From positions 1 to 64,000 of the forward strand of contig CBDICG010000002.1 in the NCBI GenBank assembly GCA_965277275.1: 64,000 bases of DNA, read 5' to 3'. This document shows positions 43,872 through 53,841 of this stretch, in pieces; within the stretch, counting starts at the first letter, position 1, and the number at the start of each line of letters is the position of its first letter. The notes under the pieces are model-generated. The model did no database searches. It was not told the DNA's origin and saw nothing but the letters and a program-made list of their open reading frames with translations. The position numbers and the translations under genes were made by a program. Origin of the DNA: HLUCCA09 sp965277275 (GTDB lineage Bacteria; Pseudomonadota; Alphaproteobacteria; Rhodobacterales; Rhodobacteraceae).

Positions 43872-44948
43872 ATGTCCGGTGTGAATCTAAGCGGAATCGT
43901 GAAGAGTTACGGGGCTTTGCAGGTTGTTCACGGGATTGACCTGAACGTGGCGGAAAAGGAATTTGTTGTCCTGGTCGGCCCATCGGGCTGCGGAAAGTCC
44001 ACGACGCTGCGAATGATTGCAGGGTTGGAAGAGATAACCGATGGCGACCTGACCATCGACGGCCGCCGCGTCAACCGTATCGCCCCGAAAGATCGCGACG
44101 TCGCAATGGTTTTCCAGAACTATGCTCTCTATCCGCACTTGAACGTCGCCGACAACATGGCCTTCGGGTTGCGCATCCGGAAGATGCCGAAGGACGAAAT
44201 CAAGACAACGATTGACGATGTCGCTGAAATCCTTGGCCTGACACCCTATCTCGAGCGCCGCCCCGCCGATCTGTCCGGCGGCCAGCGCCAGCGCGTCGCC
44301 ATGGGCCGCGCCATCGTGCGTCACCCCAAGGTGTTCCTGTTCGACGAACCGCTTTCCAACCTCGACGCCAAACTGCGCACGCAGATGCGTGCTGAAATCA
44401 AACGTCTGCACAACCGTCTGGGTGTGACGTCCGTGTACGTCACCCACGATCAGGTCGAGGCGATGACGCTTGCCGACCGCATCGTGGTGATGAATGACGG
44501 CAACATTGAACAGGTCGGCACACCGATGGAATTGTTCAACAACCCCGCCAACACCTTCGTTGCCGGGTTCCTTGGCTCTCCGCCGATGAACCAGATGAAA
44601 GGCACGCTGACCGAAACCGGCGCCAAGATCGGGGACGCGGAGATCAAGATCAACGGCTCGGTCGCCGGGCATGCGGGACGCGATGTGATCGTCGGCATCC
44701 GGCCCGAACATGTGACGCTCTCGGACGAAGGGCATTCTTCTGCCCTGCCCATCAACCTCGACCTTGTTGAGCCATTGGGCTCCGAGGCTCTGCTGCATGC
44801 GCGCCACGGCGATGACAATCTCGTCTTCAAGGCCGACACCAACGGCGACATCCAGCATCTTGCCGCTGTGGGCGCGGTGCATGTGCCGTCCCATCTGGTC
44901 AAACTCTTCGACGCCGAAACCGGCCGCGCCCTGAACGTGGGGGGCTAG
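43872..44948 (+). CDS. algS: Oligoalginate ABC importer, ATP-binding subunit (AlgS-like)
   Basis: 358-residue MalK/UgpC/AlgS-type ATPase. Walker A is GPSGCGKST (36-44), Q-loop FQNYALYPH, signature LSGGQRQRV (134-142), Walker B VFLFDEP (154-160) and switch His in VTHDQ. A C-terminal OB-fold (TOBE) regulatory domain covers about 240-358. The ATG at 43872 follows GGAGGG. First gene of the plus arm; assignment to alginate follows from the binding protein and lyase genes downstream. Confidence 0.9.
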   Translation: MSGVNLSGIVKSYGALQVVHGIDLNVAEKEFVVLVGPSGCGKSTTLRMIAGLEEITDGDLTIDGRRVNRIAPKDRDVAMVFQNYALYPHLNVADNMAFGLRIRKMPKDEIKTTIDDVAEILGLTPYLERRPADLSGGQRQRVAMGRAIVRHPKVFLFDEPLSNLDAKLRTQMRAEIKRLHNRLGVTSVYVTHDQVEAMTLADRIVVMNDGNIEQVGTPMELFNNPANTFVAGFLGSPPMNQMKGTLTETGAKIGDAEIKINGSVAGHAGRDVIVGIRPEHVTLSDEGHSSALPINLDLVEPLGSEALLHARHGDDNLVFKADTNGDIQHLAAVGAVHVPSHLVKLFDAETGRALNVGG

Positions 44949-44952
44949 ACCG

Positions 44953-45966
44953 ATGTCTGACCGCAATTCCGATGTCGGCGGCATCCCGATCGAAGAGGTC
45001 GTCGTCGAAGCCGAAGAAGCCCTGCGCGACCGACGCCAAACGCGTGTACCCGACAAGAATTGGGTCAAGATCTGGGATCATTTCCGCCGCGAGTGGCAGA
45101 TCTATGCCATGCTCCTGCCGACGATTATCTGGTTTCTCGTCTTTCTCTACAAGCCGATGTACGGCTTGCAGATCGCCTTTAAGGATTACTCCATTTTCCG
45201 CGGTGTTGCAGGCAGCCCCTGGATTGGGTGGGACCATTTCGAGACGCTCTTTTCGAACGATCAGTTCATCCGGGCCGTCAAGAACACGATCACCATCAGC
45301 TTCTACAACCTGCTGTTCGGCTTCCCTGCCCCGATCATCCTCGCGCTGATGTTCAACGAGGTTCTGCATGCAAGCTACAAGCGGACCGCGCAGACCATCG
45401 TCTATCTGCCTCACTTCATCTCTTCGGTGATCATCGCCGGTATCGTTATCACAGCCTTCTCGCCGACCGCCGGTATCATCAACACGATCATCGGCTGGTT
45501 CGGGATAGACCCGATCTACTTCCTGACGCAGCCGCAATGGTTCCGCCCGATTTTCGTGGGCACGGGGATCTGGCAAGAGGCTGGCTTCGGCTCCATCGTC
45601 TTCCTTGCAGCCATCGCCGGTGTGAACCCGTCGCTTTACGAGAGCGCCGTGGTCGACGGGGCCAACCGTTGGCAGATGATGTGGAAAATCACAATTCCAT
45701 CGATCCTGCCGACGATCCTGATCATGCTGATCATTCGTATCGGCAACGTCATGGAAGTGTCGTTCGAGTTGGTGATCCTGCTCTATCAGCCGTCGACCTA
45801 CGAAACCGCCGACGTTGTGAACACCTGGGTTTATCGCCAAGGCCTCCAGTCCGGTCAGTACGACCTCGCCGCAGCCGCGGGTCTCTTCAACGCTGTTGTC
45901 GCCTTCGTTCTCGTGATGACCGCAAACACGCTGTCGCGCCGCTTCTCGCGCACATCGCTCTGGTAG
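44953..45966 (+). CDS. algM1: Oligoalginate ABC importer permease (AlgM1-like)
   Basis: 337-residue inner-membrane subunit with six predicted helices preceded by a hydrophilic N-terminal tail of about 50 residues. It belongs to the LplB/YtcP/AlgM1 group (LLPTIIWFLVFLYKPMYGLQIAFKDY). The cytoplasmic coupling (EAA) loop is ESAVVDGANRWQMMWKITIPSI. The start is four bases after the algS stop. Pairs with the next gene product to form the translocation channel. Confidence 0.9.
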   Translation: MSDRNSDVGGIPIEEVVVEAEEALRDRRQTRVPDKNWVKIWDHFRREWQIYAMLLPTIIWFLVFLYKPMYGLQIAFKDYSIFRGVAGSPWIGWDHFETLFSNDQFIRAVKNTITISFYNLLFGFPAPIILALMFNEVLHASYKRTAQTIVYLPHFISSVIIAGIVITAFSPTAGIINTIIGWFGIDPIYFLTQPQWFRPIFVGTGIWQEAGFGSIVFLAAIAGVNPSLYESAVVDGANRWQMMWKITIPSILPTILIMLIIRIGNVMEVSFELVILLYQPSTYETADVVNTWVYRQGLQSGQYDLAAAAGLFNAVVAFVLVMTANTLSRRFSRTSLW

Positions 45967-45978
45967 GAGGATCAGGCA

Positions 45979-46860
45979 ATGATGAATTGGAACCTCTATT
46001 CACGCGGCGACAAGTTCTTCGCCATCGTGGTCTCCGTCCTGATTGGCATGTTTACGGTCGCGACGCTCTACCCGTTTATCTACATCGCTGCGGTGTCGTT
46101 CAGTTCGGGCTTCGCGGCCCAGGCGGGCAAGGTGGTACTCACACCCATTGACGCCACGTTCGAAGCTTATGGCTACATCCTGAAAGACCCGCAATTCTGG
46201 ATCAGCTACCGCAACACCTTCATCTACACGATCGGCGGGACGCTCATGTCTTTGCTGTTCGTCATTCCCTGCGCCTACGCGCTGTCGCGTCCGCAGCTGA
46301 AGGGGCGGCGGTTCTTCAACCTCTTCATCGCCTTCACGATGTGGTTCAACGCGGGCCTGATCCCGTTCTTCCTGAACATGCGGGATCTCAACCTGCTCGA
46401 CAGCATGTTTGGCATCATCCTCGGCTTTGCCATCAACGCCTTCAACATCATCCTGCTGCGTAACTTCTTTGAATCCATCCCGAAGAGTTTTGAAGAGGCC
46501 GCGCGCATGGATGGGGCCAACGACTTTCAGGTCCTTTGGAAGGTCTTCATCCCCCTGTCCAAGCCTGCCATCGCCACGGTTACGCTGTTTCTGATTGTCG
46601 CCCGCTGGAACGGCTTCTTCTGGGCCATGGTACTGCTGCAATCCGAAGACAAGATCCCGCTCCAGGTCTTTCTGCGCCATACGATCGCGAACCTCAGCGA
46701 CGACGATGAATTCGCCATTGTGCAGACTGCAGCCGGCTTCAGCGCCGAGACCGTGACCGGTGCCATCATCGTCTGTTCGATCATCCCCGTGCTGATCGTC
46801 TACCCGTTCATCCAGAAATACTTCGAGAAAGGCATCCTGCTTGGGGGTGTCAAAGAATGA
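45979..46860 (+). CDS. algM2: Oligoalginate ABC importer permease (AlgM2-like)
   Basis: 293-residue inner-membrane subunit, the same length as Sphingomonas AlgM2. Six hydrophobic segments and an EAA loop (EEAARMDGANDFQVLWKVFIPLS) are visible. GGAGG (45966-45970) precedes the ATG. The stop overlaps a possible upstream ATG of the binding-protein gene (ATGA at 46857-46860), but a better start for that gene lies 27 bp further on. Confidence 0.9.
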   Translation: MMNWNLYSRGDKFFAIVVSVLIGMFTVATLYPFIYIAAVSFSSGFAAQAGKVVLTPIDATFEAYGYILKDPQFWISYRNTFIYTIGGTLMSLLFVIPCAYALSRPQLKGRRFFNLFIAFTMWFNAGLIPFFLNMRDLNLLDSMFGIILGFAINAFNIILLRNFFESIPKSFEEAARMDGANDFQVLWKVFIPLSKPAIATVTLFLIVARWNGFFWAMVLLQSEDKIPLQVFLRHTIANLSDDDEFAIVQTAAGFSAETVTGAIIVCSIIPVLIVYPFIQKYFEKGILLGGVKE

Positions 46861-46883
46861 AAACGCAAATGGGAGGAATTCAA

Positions 46884-48443
46884 ATGCGTAAACTGAGCCT
46901 AGCGGCAGCCTTGTTTGCAGGGAGTGCCATCACCACACCGGCATTCGCCGAGGACCATCTGCGGATCGTCGAAGAGCCGCTGGAACTGACGATCCAGATG
47001 AACCATGCGCGCTACCCGATTTACGAGGAAGACTGGCCGGTAGAACAGGCCGCCCGCGAGATGACGGGTATCCACCTGATCAATGACACGGTCGGTGCCA
47101 ACATGCGGACCGACGAAAACACCGGTCGCACCGAAGCGTTGAACCTGATGCTGGCCGGCGGCAACATCCCGGACATCGTGGGCTCCAGCCGGATCAGGGA
47201 CTTCGTGAACCAGTTTGGCCCCGAAGGCGCCTTTGTGCCGCTTAACGATCTGATCGAAGAGCACGCCCCGAACATTGCCGCCTATTATGCGGAACGCCCC
47301 GACATTGAAGCCGCCGTCAAGGCTGCCGATGGCCAGATGTATTACATACCCTATCTGCCTGACGGCAAATATGGCCGTGCCTACTGGATCCGCACGGACT
47401 GGCTCGATGCTCTGGGCCTTGAGATGCCGCAAACCGTCGAGGAATACGAAGCCGTGCTTCGTGCGTTCAAGACGCAGGACCCCAACGGCAACGGCGAAGC
47501 GGACGAAGTGCCATTCTTTGTCCGCCAGTGGCCCGAACTTATCCGTCTCGTCACACTCTGGGATGGCCGGGCGCACGGATCCGATACCTATCACGACTTC
47601 CTCGTGGAAGGCGGCCGGATCAGCCATGGCTATATCGGCGAGGGCTACCGCGACGGCATCAGCAACCTGGCCCGTTGGTACGCGGATGGGTTGATCGATG
47701 CAGAGGTTTTCACCCGCGGCTCGTCTGCCCGTGATTTCCTGTTGTCGGAAAACCTTGGTGGCTCGACCCACGACTGGTTCGCCTCCACCGGTGGCTACAA
47801 CAGCCTGTCGTCAGAAATCGATGGGTTCGCCTTTGAAGCCTTCGCACCCCCTGCCTCCGTCGGCGGCAACCGCGTCGAGGAACACCGCCGCATCCTCGTC
47901 AAGCCCGATGGCTGGGCTATTGGCTACACCAACGAGCACGTCGTCGAAACCATCAAGTATTTCGATTTCTGGTTCACCGAGGAAGGCCGTCGTCTTGCCA
48001 ACTTCGGCGTGGAAGGCATGCACTATGAAATGGTCGATGGGAAAGCGGTCTTCACTGAAGAGTTTCTGAACGCAGGTCCGGTCAACCGGTCGCTCTATCA
48101 GGCCGGTGCTCAGCTGCAGGCTCGCGGCTACTTCCAGGACTACGATTACGAATGGCAGTGGACGAACGAATTCGCCAAGGCGGGTATCGAGCTCTACGAA
48201 CAAGGTGATTACCTGATCCCCGATTTCCTTGGCGTGGCGTTCACGGCCAAGGAACAGCAGGTCTACGACCGGACATGGAATTCCATCCGCGACTTTATGC
48301 TGGAGCGTCAGCAAAGCTGGATCCTTGGCAATGGTGACGTGATGGAAGACTGGGATGAGTATCTTGCCGATCTCGACGGCATGGGTCTGCAGGAACTCCT
48401 CGCTGTTATGCAATCCGCTTACGACCGTCAGTACGGCGGCTAG
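46884..48443 (+). CDS. algQ: Oligoalginate-binding periplasmic protein (AlgQ-like)
   Basis: 519-residue substrate-binding protein. Signal peptide 1-22 (AFA before EDH). It shows many blocks remembered from Sphingomonas AlgQ1/AlgQ2: NLMLAGGNIPDIVG, GAFVPLNDLI, the calcium-loop sequence DPNGNGEADE (199-208), GGSTHDWFAST, KPDGWAIGYTN, YDYEWQWT and a C-terminal AYDRQY. AlgQ2 binds alginate oligosaccharides and uses Ca2+ at this loop. The ATG at 46884 is preferred because GGGAGGA is six bases upstream. This is the strongest evidence that the importer is for alginate fragments. Confidence 0.92.
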   Translation: MRKLSLAAALFAGSAITTPAFAEDHLRIVEEPLELTIQMNHARYPIYEEDWPVEQAAREMTGIHLINDTVGANMRTDENTGRTEALNLMLAGGNIPDIVGSSRIRDFVNQFGPEGAFVPLNDLIEEHAPNIAAYYAERPDIEAAVKAADGQMYYIPYLPDGKYGRAYWIRTDWLDALGLEMPQTVEEYEAVLRAFKTQDPNGNGEADEVPFFVRQWPELIRLVTLWDGRAHGSDTYHDFLVEGGRISHGYIGEGYRDGISNLARWYADGLIDAEVFTRGSSARDFLLSENLGGSTHDWFASTGGYNSLSSEIDGFAFEAFAPPASVGGNRVEEHRRILVKPDGWAIGYTNEHVVETIKYFDFWFTEEGRRLANFGVEGMHYEMVDGKAVFTEEFLNAGPVNRSLYQAGAQLQARGYFQDYDYEWQWTNEFAKAGIELYEQGDYLIPDFLGVAFTAKEQQVYDRTWNSIRDFMLERQQSWILGNGDVMEDWDEYLADLDGMGLQELLAVMQSAYDRQYGG

Positions 48444-48521
48444 CGACCTCTCGTCCGAGGCGACGTTCGCGCGTCGCTTCGGACACTTTGATGCTTCCAC
48501 CAAATGCGGGACCTCTGACCG

Positions 48522-50843
48522 ATGTCGGCCAACACACTTCCTTTGCTCGATGAACCCAAAGCGGGTCGGCTGACCATTCAATACAGCCCGACCGCCGACA
48601 CAGATATCACCGAAAACCCGCCCCGCTTCATGTGGATACCCGTGATCGACGACGATGCGCGCTATGTGCTGCGCCTCTCGACCGACCCGAAGTTTCCGAA
48701 GTCCGGCACGCAGGTATTTCAGGATCTGCCGCTCAATTTCTTCACACCGGATGCGACCCTTCTTCCGGGCGAATATCATTGGTCCTATGCCACTTGGGGC
48801 GAAGAAACCTCGGCCCCGTCTAGCGCGTGGAGCAACACCCGCAGCTTCACCGTCGCCAAGGAGCTGGCCGAAACGCCGCTGCCATCGCGCCAGGAACGGT
48901 TGTCAGGGGTGGCCAAGGACCATCCGCGCCTCTGGATGACCCAGGACCGACTTGACGATTTCAAGAAGGCCGTAGCGGCCGACCCCGATCATTGCACCTG
49001 GTCGACGTTCTACGAAAAATCGGTCCTTCCGTGGATGGACCGCGAGGTGATGCGCGAACCGGCGGGCTATCCCGATCACCAGCGCACGGCCCCGATCTGG
49101 CGGCAAACGTATCTCGACCTGCAAGAGGTCTGGTATGCGATCCGTCATCTCGCGATCGGTGGCAGGGTTACGAACAACGCGGAGATGACGGCGCGGGCGA
49201 AGCAGTGGCTGCTGGAAGCCGCAAGCTGGGACCCGATGGGCGTCACCTCACGCGCATATACCGACGAATGGGCCTACCGTGTCTGCAACGCGCTCGCGTG
49301 GGGCTACGACTGGCTTTATGATGACATGTCCGACGATGAGCGGGAAACAGTCCGCGCGGCGCTGCTGGAACGCACGCGCGATATCGCCGAACACGCGATC
49401 CTGAACGCGAAGATTCACCTCTTTCCCTATGACAGCCATGCCGTCCGCTCAGTGTCATCCTGCATCATTCCGGCGTGCATCGCCTTGCTGCACGATGACG
49501 AGACCGGTCAGGCCCGCGACTGGCTGAACTACTCGATCGAGTTTCTCTACACCGTCTATTCCCCTTGGGGCGATGCCGAGGGTGGCTGGGCCGAGGGGCC
49601 GCACTATTGGATGACGGGGATTTCCTACCTGCTCGATGCCGCCAATTGGCTGAAATCCTACACCGGCCTGAACGTATATGAACGTCCGTTCTTTCAGAAC
49701 ACCGGCGACTTCCCATTGTTCACCAAGGCCCCCAATACCCGCCGTGCCACCTTTGGCGATGACAGCACGATGGGCGACCTGACCTGCATCAAGATCGGCA
49801 TGAACCTGCGCCAGTTTGGCGGGGTGACGGGCAACGGCGCCTATCAGTGGTATTGTGACGAAAACCATCGGCTGAATCCGGGCACCGAAGGGGATTTCTA
49901 CAATTGGGGATGGTGGGACACCCATTTTGACGAATTGGCCTTCCGCACGGACTGGCCCTCGGTCGAAGCAACGCCCCCCGAAAGCGGGTTCCGCCATTTC
50001 AAGGGAGTGGGCTGGGTCGGGATTCAGCATGCCATGGCCGATCCGGACGAACACATCCAGTTTGTGTTCAAATCCTCTCGCTACGGGTCGATCAGCCACA
50101 GCCACGGCGACCAGAACGCGTTTTGCATGGCCGCCTATGGCGAGGATCTGGCGATCCAGTCCGGTCACTACGTCGCCTTCAACTCTTCAATGCACCGCGA
50201 GTGGCGGCGCCAGACCCGATCCAAGAACGCCATCCTGATCAACGGCAAAGGCCAATACGCGGAAAAGGACAAGGCCAAGGCGCTTGCCGCACATGGCCGC
50301 ATCGTCGCCGCTGAACAGCGCGACGATCACATCTATATCTGCGGCGACGCCACGCCCGCCTATCAGAGCCTAAATCCGGAAGTGACCCGCGCCGAACGCG
50401 AAGTCTATTTCGTGCGTAATTCCTATTTCGTCATCATCGACAAGGTGGATGCCGAAACCCCCGTGATCGTCGATTGGTTGCTGCACGCGAACAACCCATA
50501 CGAACTGGGCAAGTCGTCTTTCCGAAACACCGGCAAGCGGGCGGGCTTTTACGGACAAGTCGTCTGGTCCGAGGGCGGCAAACCCGAGATCACACAGGAA
50601 ACCGGTTTCGCCGACGTCGACCCGGCGGACTACGACGGGCTGCCGAAGAGCACCTGCCTCACCGCGCACTACCCCGCCGCCACCCGCCACCGGATCGCGA
50701 CGTTGCTCGTGCCCTACAGGCTGGATGCGCCGAAACGGATTTTCAACTTCATGGATGATCAGGGGTATGACGCTGACCTCTATTTTACCGACCCAGACGA
50801 AAACACGTTCAAGGTCGTGATGAAGAAACTCGCAAATACCTGA
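48522..50843 (+). CDS. Oligoalginate lyase, PL15 family (Atu3025-like)
   Basis: 773-residue exo-type alginate lyase releasing unsaturated monouronate from oligoalginate. The N-terminal beta domain (about 1-125) is followed by an (alpha/alpha) toroid (about 130-430) and a C-terminal heparinase II/III-like beta-sandwich (about 440-770, with SHSHGDQNAFCMAAYG). His306 (YDSHAVRS), Tyr362 (EGPHYWM) and Arg194 fit the catalytic His/Tyr and Arg described for Agrobacterium Atu3025 (776 residues). No signal peptide, so cleavage is cytoplasmic after import. No strong Shine-Dalgarno was found before 48522. Confidence 0.92.
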   Translation: MSANTLPLLDEPKAGRLTIQYSPTADTDITENPPRFMWIPVIDDDARYVLRLSTDPKFPKSGTQVFQDLPLNFFTPDATLLPGEYHWSYATWGEETSAPSSAWSNTRSFTVAKELAETPLPSRQERLSGVAKDHPRLWMTQDRLDDFKKAVAADPDHCTWSTFYEKSVLPWMDREVMREPAGYPDHQRTAPIWRQTYLDLQEVWYAIRHLAIGGRVTNNAEMTARAKQWLLEAASWDPMGVTSRAYTDEWAYRVCNALAWGYDWLYDDMSDDERETVRAALLERTRDIAEHAILNAKIHLFPYDSHAVRSVSSCIIPACIALLHDDETGQARDWLNYSIEFLYTVYSPWGDAEGGWAEGPHYWMTGISYLLDAANWLKSYTGLNVYERPFFQNTGDFPLFTKAPNTRRATFGDDSTMGDLTCIKIGMNLRQFGGVTGNGAYQWYCDENHRLNPGTEGDFYNWGWWDTHFDELAFRTDWPSVEATPPESGFRHFKGVGWVGIQHAMADPDEHIQFVFKSSRYGSISHSHGDQNAFCMAAYGEDLAIQSGHYVAFNSSMHREWRRQTRSKNAILINGKGQYAEKDKAKALAAHGRIVAAEQRDDHIYICGDATPAYQSLNPEVTRAEREVYFVRNSYFVIIDKVDAETPVIVDWLLHANNPYELGKSSFRNTGKRAGFYGQVVWSEGGKPEITQETGFADVDPADYDGLPKSTCLTAHYPAATRHRIATLLVPYRLDAPKRIFNFMDDQGYDADLYFTDPDENTFKVVMKKLANT

Positions 50844-50860
50844 ACATCGCGGAGACTGAT

Positions 50861-51193
50861 ATGAGCGTGAAGAACTACTTTCCCGATAGCGAAAACAAGC
50901 TTGAAACCGTCGCCGACGGATTGTCCCGAAAGGTGGGCGCCCACAACGACAATGTCATGGTCGTCGAAGTACACTTCGAGGCGGGCACAACCGCCCCGCT
51001 ACATCACCACCCGCACGAACAGATCACCTACGTGATGTCCGGCAAATTCGAGTTCACGGTGGGTGACAGGACCTACAACGTGGGAGCGGGAGACTCGCTC
51101 TACAAGCAACCCAACATCGAACACGGCGCGACCTGCCTCGAGGCCGGCACGCTCTTGGATGTCTTCACGCCCCACCGTGAAGACTTCCTTTGA
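50861..51193 (+). CDS. kdgF: KdgF, unsaturated uronate ring-opening cupin
   Basis: 110-residue single-domain cupin that catalyses linearisation of 4,5-unsaturated monouronates to DEH in pectin and alginate pathways. Metal-binding motif HHHPHEQ at 48-54 plus His88 (NIEHGA). The length and the EQITYVMSGKFEFTVGD segment match KdgF. It follows the lyase gene by 17 bp, exactly where its substrate is produced. Confidence 0.9.
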   Translation: MSVKNYFPDSENKLETVADGLSRKVGAHNDNVMVVEVHFEAGTTAPLHHHPHEQITYVMSGKFEFTVGDRTYNVGAGDSLYKQPNIEHGATCLEAGTLLDVFTPHREDFL

Positions 51194-51232
51194 TCCAATG
51201 AACAAAAAAACCAATACAGCGGAGAATTTATC

Positions 51233-52114
51233 ATGACCAAACCCGTCATCGGCTTCATCGGCCTCGGTCTTATGGGCGGCAACATGGTCGAGAACCTTCA
51301 GAAGAAGGGCTACGATCTGGTCGTGATGGACCTCAACAAGAATGCCGTCGCCACTGTCCTGGAACGCGGCAACGCCCACATGGCTTCCTCGCCCAAAGAG
51401 CTGGCCGAAGCCTCTGATATCGTGATGCTCTGCCTCACTACCTCCGAGGTTGTCGAACAGGTTGTATATGGCAATGACGGCATTCTCGCAGGCATCCGCG
51501 AAGGGGCGGTGCTGATCGACTTCGGCACCTCGATCCCGGCCTCGACCCGCAAGATTGGTGCGGACCTTGCAGCCAAAGGGGCGGGCATGGTTGACGCCCC
51601 GCTTGGGCGCACCCCTGCGCATGCCAAGGACGGACTGCTGAACATCATGGCGGCTGGCGACAAGGCGACATTCGACAAGGTCAAACCGGTGCTGGATGAA
51701 CAGGGGGAAAACGTCTTCTACCTTGGTGCTTTGGGCGCCGGGCACGTCACCAAACTGATCAACAACTTCATGGGCATGACCACGGTTTGCACCATGAGCC
51801 AAGCCTTCGCCGTGGCCGACCGCGCTGGCGTAGACCGCGCCCAGCTGTACGAGATCATGTCGACCGGTCCGTCAAATTCACCGTTTATGGCGTTTTGCAA
51901 GAACTACGCCGTGGATGGCGTTAGTGACCTCGGCTTCTCGATCAACAACGCCAAGAAAGACTTGGGCTATTTCCTGAAAATGGTCGAAGACATGGGCACA
52001 CGCGCCGAAATTGCCGAAGGCACTTCGCATAACCTCAATGCCGCCGTGGATGCAGATATGGGCGATGGCAATGTACCGGAAATCTTCGATTATTTCATGA
52101 AACTCGACCGGTAA
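51233..52114 (+). CDS. 3-hydroxyisobutyrate/tartronate-semialdehyde-type dehydrogenase
   Basis: 293-residue NAD(P)-dependent beta-hydroxyacid dehydrogenase family protein. GFIGLGLMGGNMVENL binds the dinucleotide, DAPLGRTPAHAKDGLLNIMAAGD corresponds to the substrate loop, and GAGHVTKLINNFM carries the catalytic Lys. The usual GGxxGA substrate loop is replaced by LGRTPA, so the substrate probably differs from classical GarR. Reduction of DEH, or of an aldehyde acid derived from alginate, is inferred from the neighbourhood. Confidence 0.82.
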   Translation: MTKPVIGFIGLGLMGGNMVENLQKKGYDLVVMDLNKNAVATVLERGNAHMASSPKELAEASDIVMLCLTTSEVVEQVVYGNDGILAGIREGAVLIDFGTSIPASTRKIGADLAAKGAGMVDAPLGRTPAHAKDGLLNIMAAGDKATFDKVKPVLDEQGENVFYLGALGAGHVTKLINNFMGMTTVCTMSQAFAVADRAGVDRAQLYEIMSTGPSNSPFMAFCKNYAVDGVSDLGFSINNAKKDLGYFLKMVEDMGTRAEIAEGTSHNLNAAVDADMGDGNVPEIFDYFMKLDR

Positions 52115-52158
52115 GAAACGACCGCGCCAGAACGACTCACACGACAGGAAGGCCGATC

Positions 52159-52902
52159 ATGAAACTCGCAGGAAAAACGGCCATCATAACAGGTGCCGGA
52201 CGCGATATCGGTGCCGCAGTAGCCAGGAAGCTCGCTTCCGAGGGTGCGAATGTGGCAATCAGCTATTTTGAAAGCTCAGCAGGGGCCGAAGCCGTTGTCG
52301 CAGACATCGAGGCGGCAGGTGGCAAAGCGTTGGCCGTTCAGGCAGACCTGAGCACTCAAGCGGGCGTGGACAAACTGGTTGGCGCCGCCGTCGATGCGTT
52401 TGGCGGCGTGGACGTGCTCGTGAACAACGCCGGTGGCCTGATCGCACGCAAGACCATTCCTGAAATGGAACTGTCCCATTGGGAAGCGGTGATGACCCTG
52501 AACGTAACCTCGACCTTCATGATGACCAAGGCCTGTCTCGTCCATATGAACGGCGGCGCGATCGTGAACTTTGCGTCCCAGGCGGGCCGCGATGGCGGCG
52601 GTCCGGGTGCGGTGGCCTACGCAACCTCGAAAGGCGCTGTGATGACGATGACGCGCGGGCTGGCCAAGGAACTTGGCCCCGATATCCGCGTCAATGCGCT
52701 TTGCCCCGGCATGATCGACACCGATTTTCACAACATCCACACGCCCAAGGCGGGCCGCAAAGGCTTTGAGGCGAATGCCCCCGTGAAACGCCAGGGCCAC
52801 GTTGATGACGCGGCCAACCTTGTACTTTTTCTGGCCTGTGACGACAGCGCCTTCATCACCGGAGCGAATTACGACATCAACGGCGGCATGCTGATGTCCT
52901 AG
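52159..52902 (+). CDS. Short-chain dehydrogenase, possible DEH reductase
   Basis: 247-residue SDR with TGAGRDIGAAVARKLA for the cofactor, NNAGG, catalytic Ser-Tyr-Lys (NFASQAGRDGGGPGAVAYATSKG) and a C-terminal GANYDINGGMLMS. In Sphingomonas, SDR enzymes of this size reduce DEH directly to KDG. If this one does so, it provides a second route parallel to KduI/KduD in the opposite arm. FabG-like specificity cannot be excluded. Confidence 0.8.
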   Translation: MKLAGKTAIITGAGRDIGAAVARKLASEGANVAISYFESSAGAEAVVADIEAAGGKALAVQADLSTQAGVDKLVGAAVDAFGGVDVLVNNAGGLIARKTIPEMELSHWEAVMTLNVTSTFMMTKACLVHMNGGAIVNFASQAGRDGGGPGAVAYATSKGAVMTMTRGLAKELGPDIRVNALCPGMIDTDFHNIHTPKAGRKGFEANAPVKRQGHVDDAANLVLFLACDDSAFITGANYDINGGMLMS

Positions 52903-52914
52903 GAAGGAACGAAT

Positions 52915-53829
52915 ATGCATGTCCTAGCCATTGGCGAATGCATGGCCGAACTGGCCCCGACCGACACAGCGGATGAATTCCGGTTGGGGTTTGCGGGTGA
53001 TACATTCAACACCGCGTGGTATCTGGCCCGATGCGCTCCACAGGTGAAAGTGTCTTACCTGACGGCTGTCGGTGACGACACGATCTCGCAAAAGATGACG
53101 GCGTTCATGCGCGACAGCGGGATCGATGATGGATTTGTGCAGGTTTCGCCCGACAAGACCGTTGGCCTGTATCTGATTTCCCTGGATCAGGGTGAACGCA
53201 GCTTTTCCTATTGGCGGGGCCAGTCCGCCGCCCGCACCTTGGCAGACAATCCCGCCACGCTGGATCAAGCGATGGCAAGAGCGGACATGGTCTACTTCTC
53301 GGGCATCACCTTGGCGATCCTCCCGCCCGAACGCCGCGCCACCCTGATGGGCGCACTGCGCAATGCACGTGCGTCCGGAAAGACAGTCGCTTTCGATCCC
53401 AACCTGCGCCCAAAGCTTTGGGCCTCAGGCACCGAGATGAAACGGGCGATCATGGACGGTGCCGCCGTTAGCGACGTTGTGCTGCCCTCTTTTGAAGACG
53501 AGGCGGCTTGGTTCGACGACGCCGACCCTCAGGCCACGGCGACCCGTTATCGAGAGGCGGGTGCAATCACTGTCATCGTCAAGAACGGAGCGGAACCGGT
53601 GCTTTTTGCCGAAGGCGACAGGCACGGCGAAGTGGCCGTAGCCCCCCTGGACACTCTCGTCGACACAACGGCGGCGGGCGACAGTTTCAACGCGGGCGTC
53701 TTTGCACAGCACGCCGCAGGTTCCACGATTGCAGAGGGCATTGCCTATGCCTGCGCATTGTCGCGGGCTGTCGTGCAGCATCGCGGCGCCCTCGTGCCGG
53801 TCGATCCGGCTGGCCTGACAACTGCATAG
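52915..53829 (+). CDS. kdgK: 2-keto-3-deoxygluconate kinase
   Basis: 304-residue PfkB-family kinase forming KDPG from KDG and ATP. N-terminal IGECMAELAPTDTADEFRLGFAGDTFNTAWYLAR is typical of KdgK, and DTTAAGDSFNAGVF holds the catalytic Asp and anion hole. SD AGGAAGGAA precedes the ATG. The following step, KDPG aldolase (eda), is not encoded in the window. Confidence 0.92.
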   Translation: MHVLAIGECMAELAPTDTADEFRLGFAGDTFNTAWYLARCAPQVKVSYLTAVGDDTISQKMTAFMRDSGIDDGFVQVSPDKTVGLYLISLDQGERSFSYWRGQSAARTLADNPATLDQAMARADMVYFSGITLAILPPERRATLMGALRNARASGKTVAFDPNLRPKLWASGTEMKRAIMDGAAVSDVVLPSFEDEAAWFDDADPQATATRYREAGAITVIVKNGAEPVLFAEGDRHGEVAVAPLDTLVDTTAAGDSFNAGVFAQHAAGSTIAEGIAYACALSRAVVQHRGALVPVDPAGLTTA

Positions 53830-53841
53830 AAAGGCACCCTC

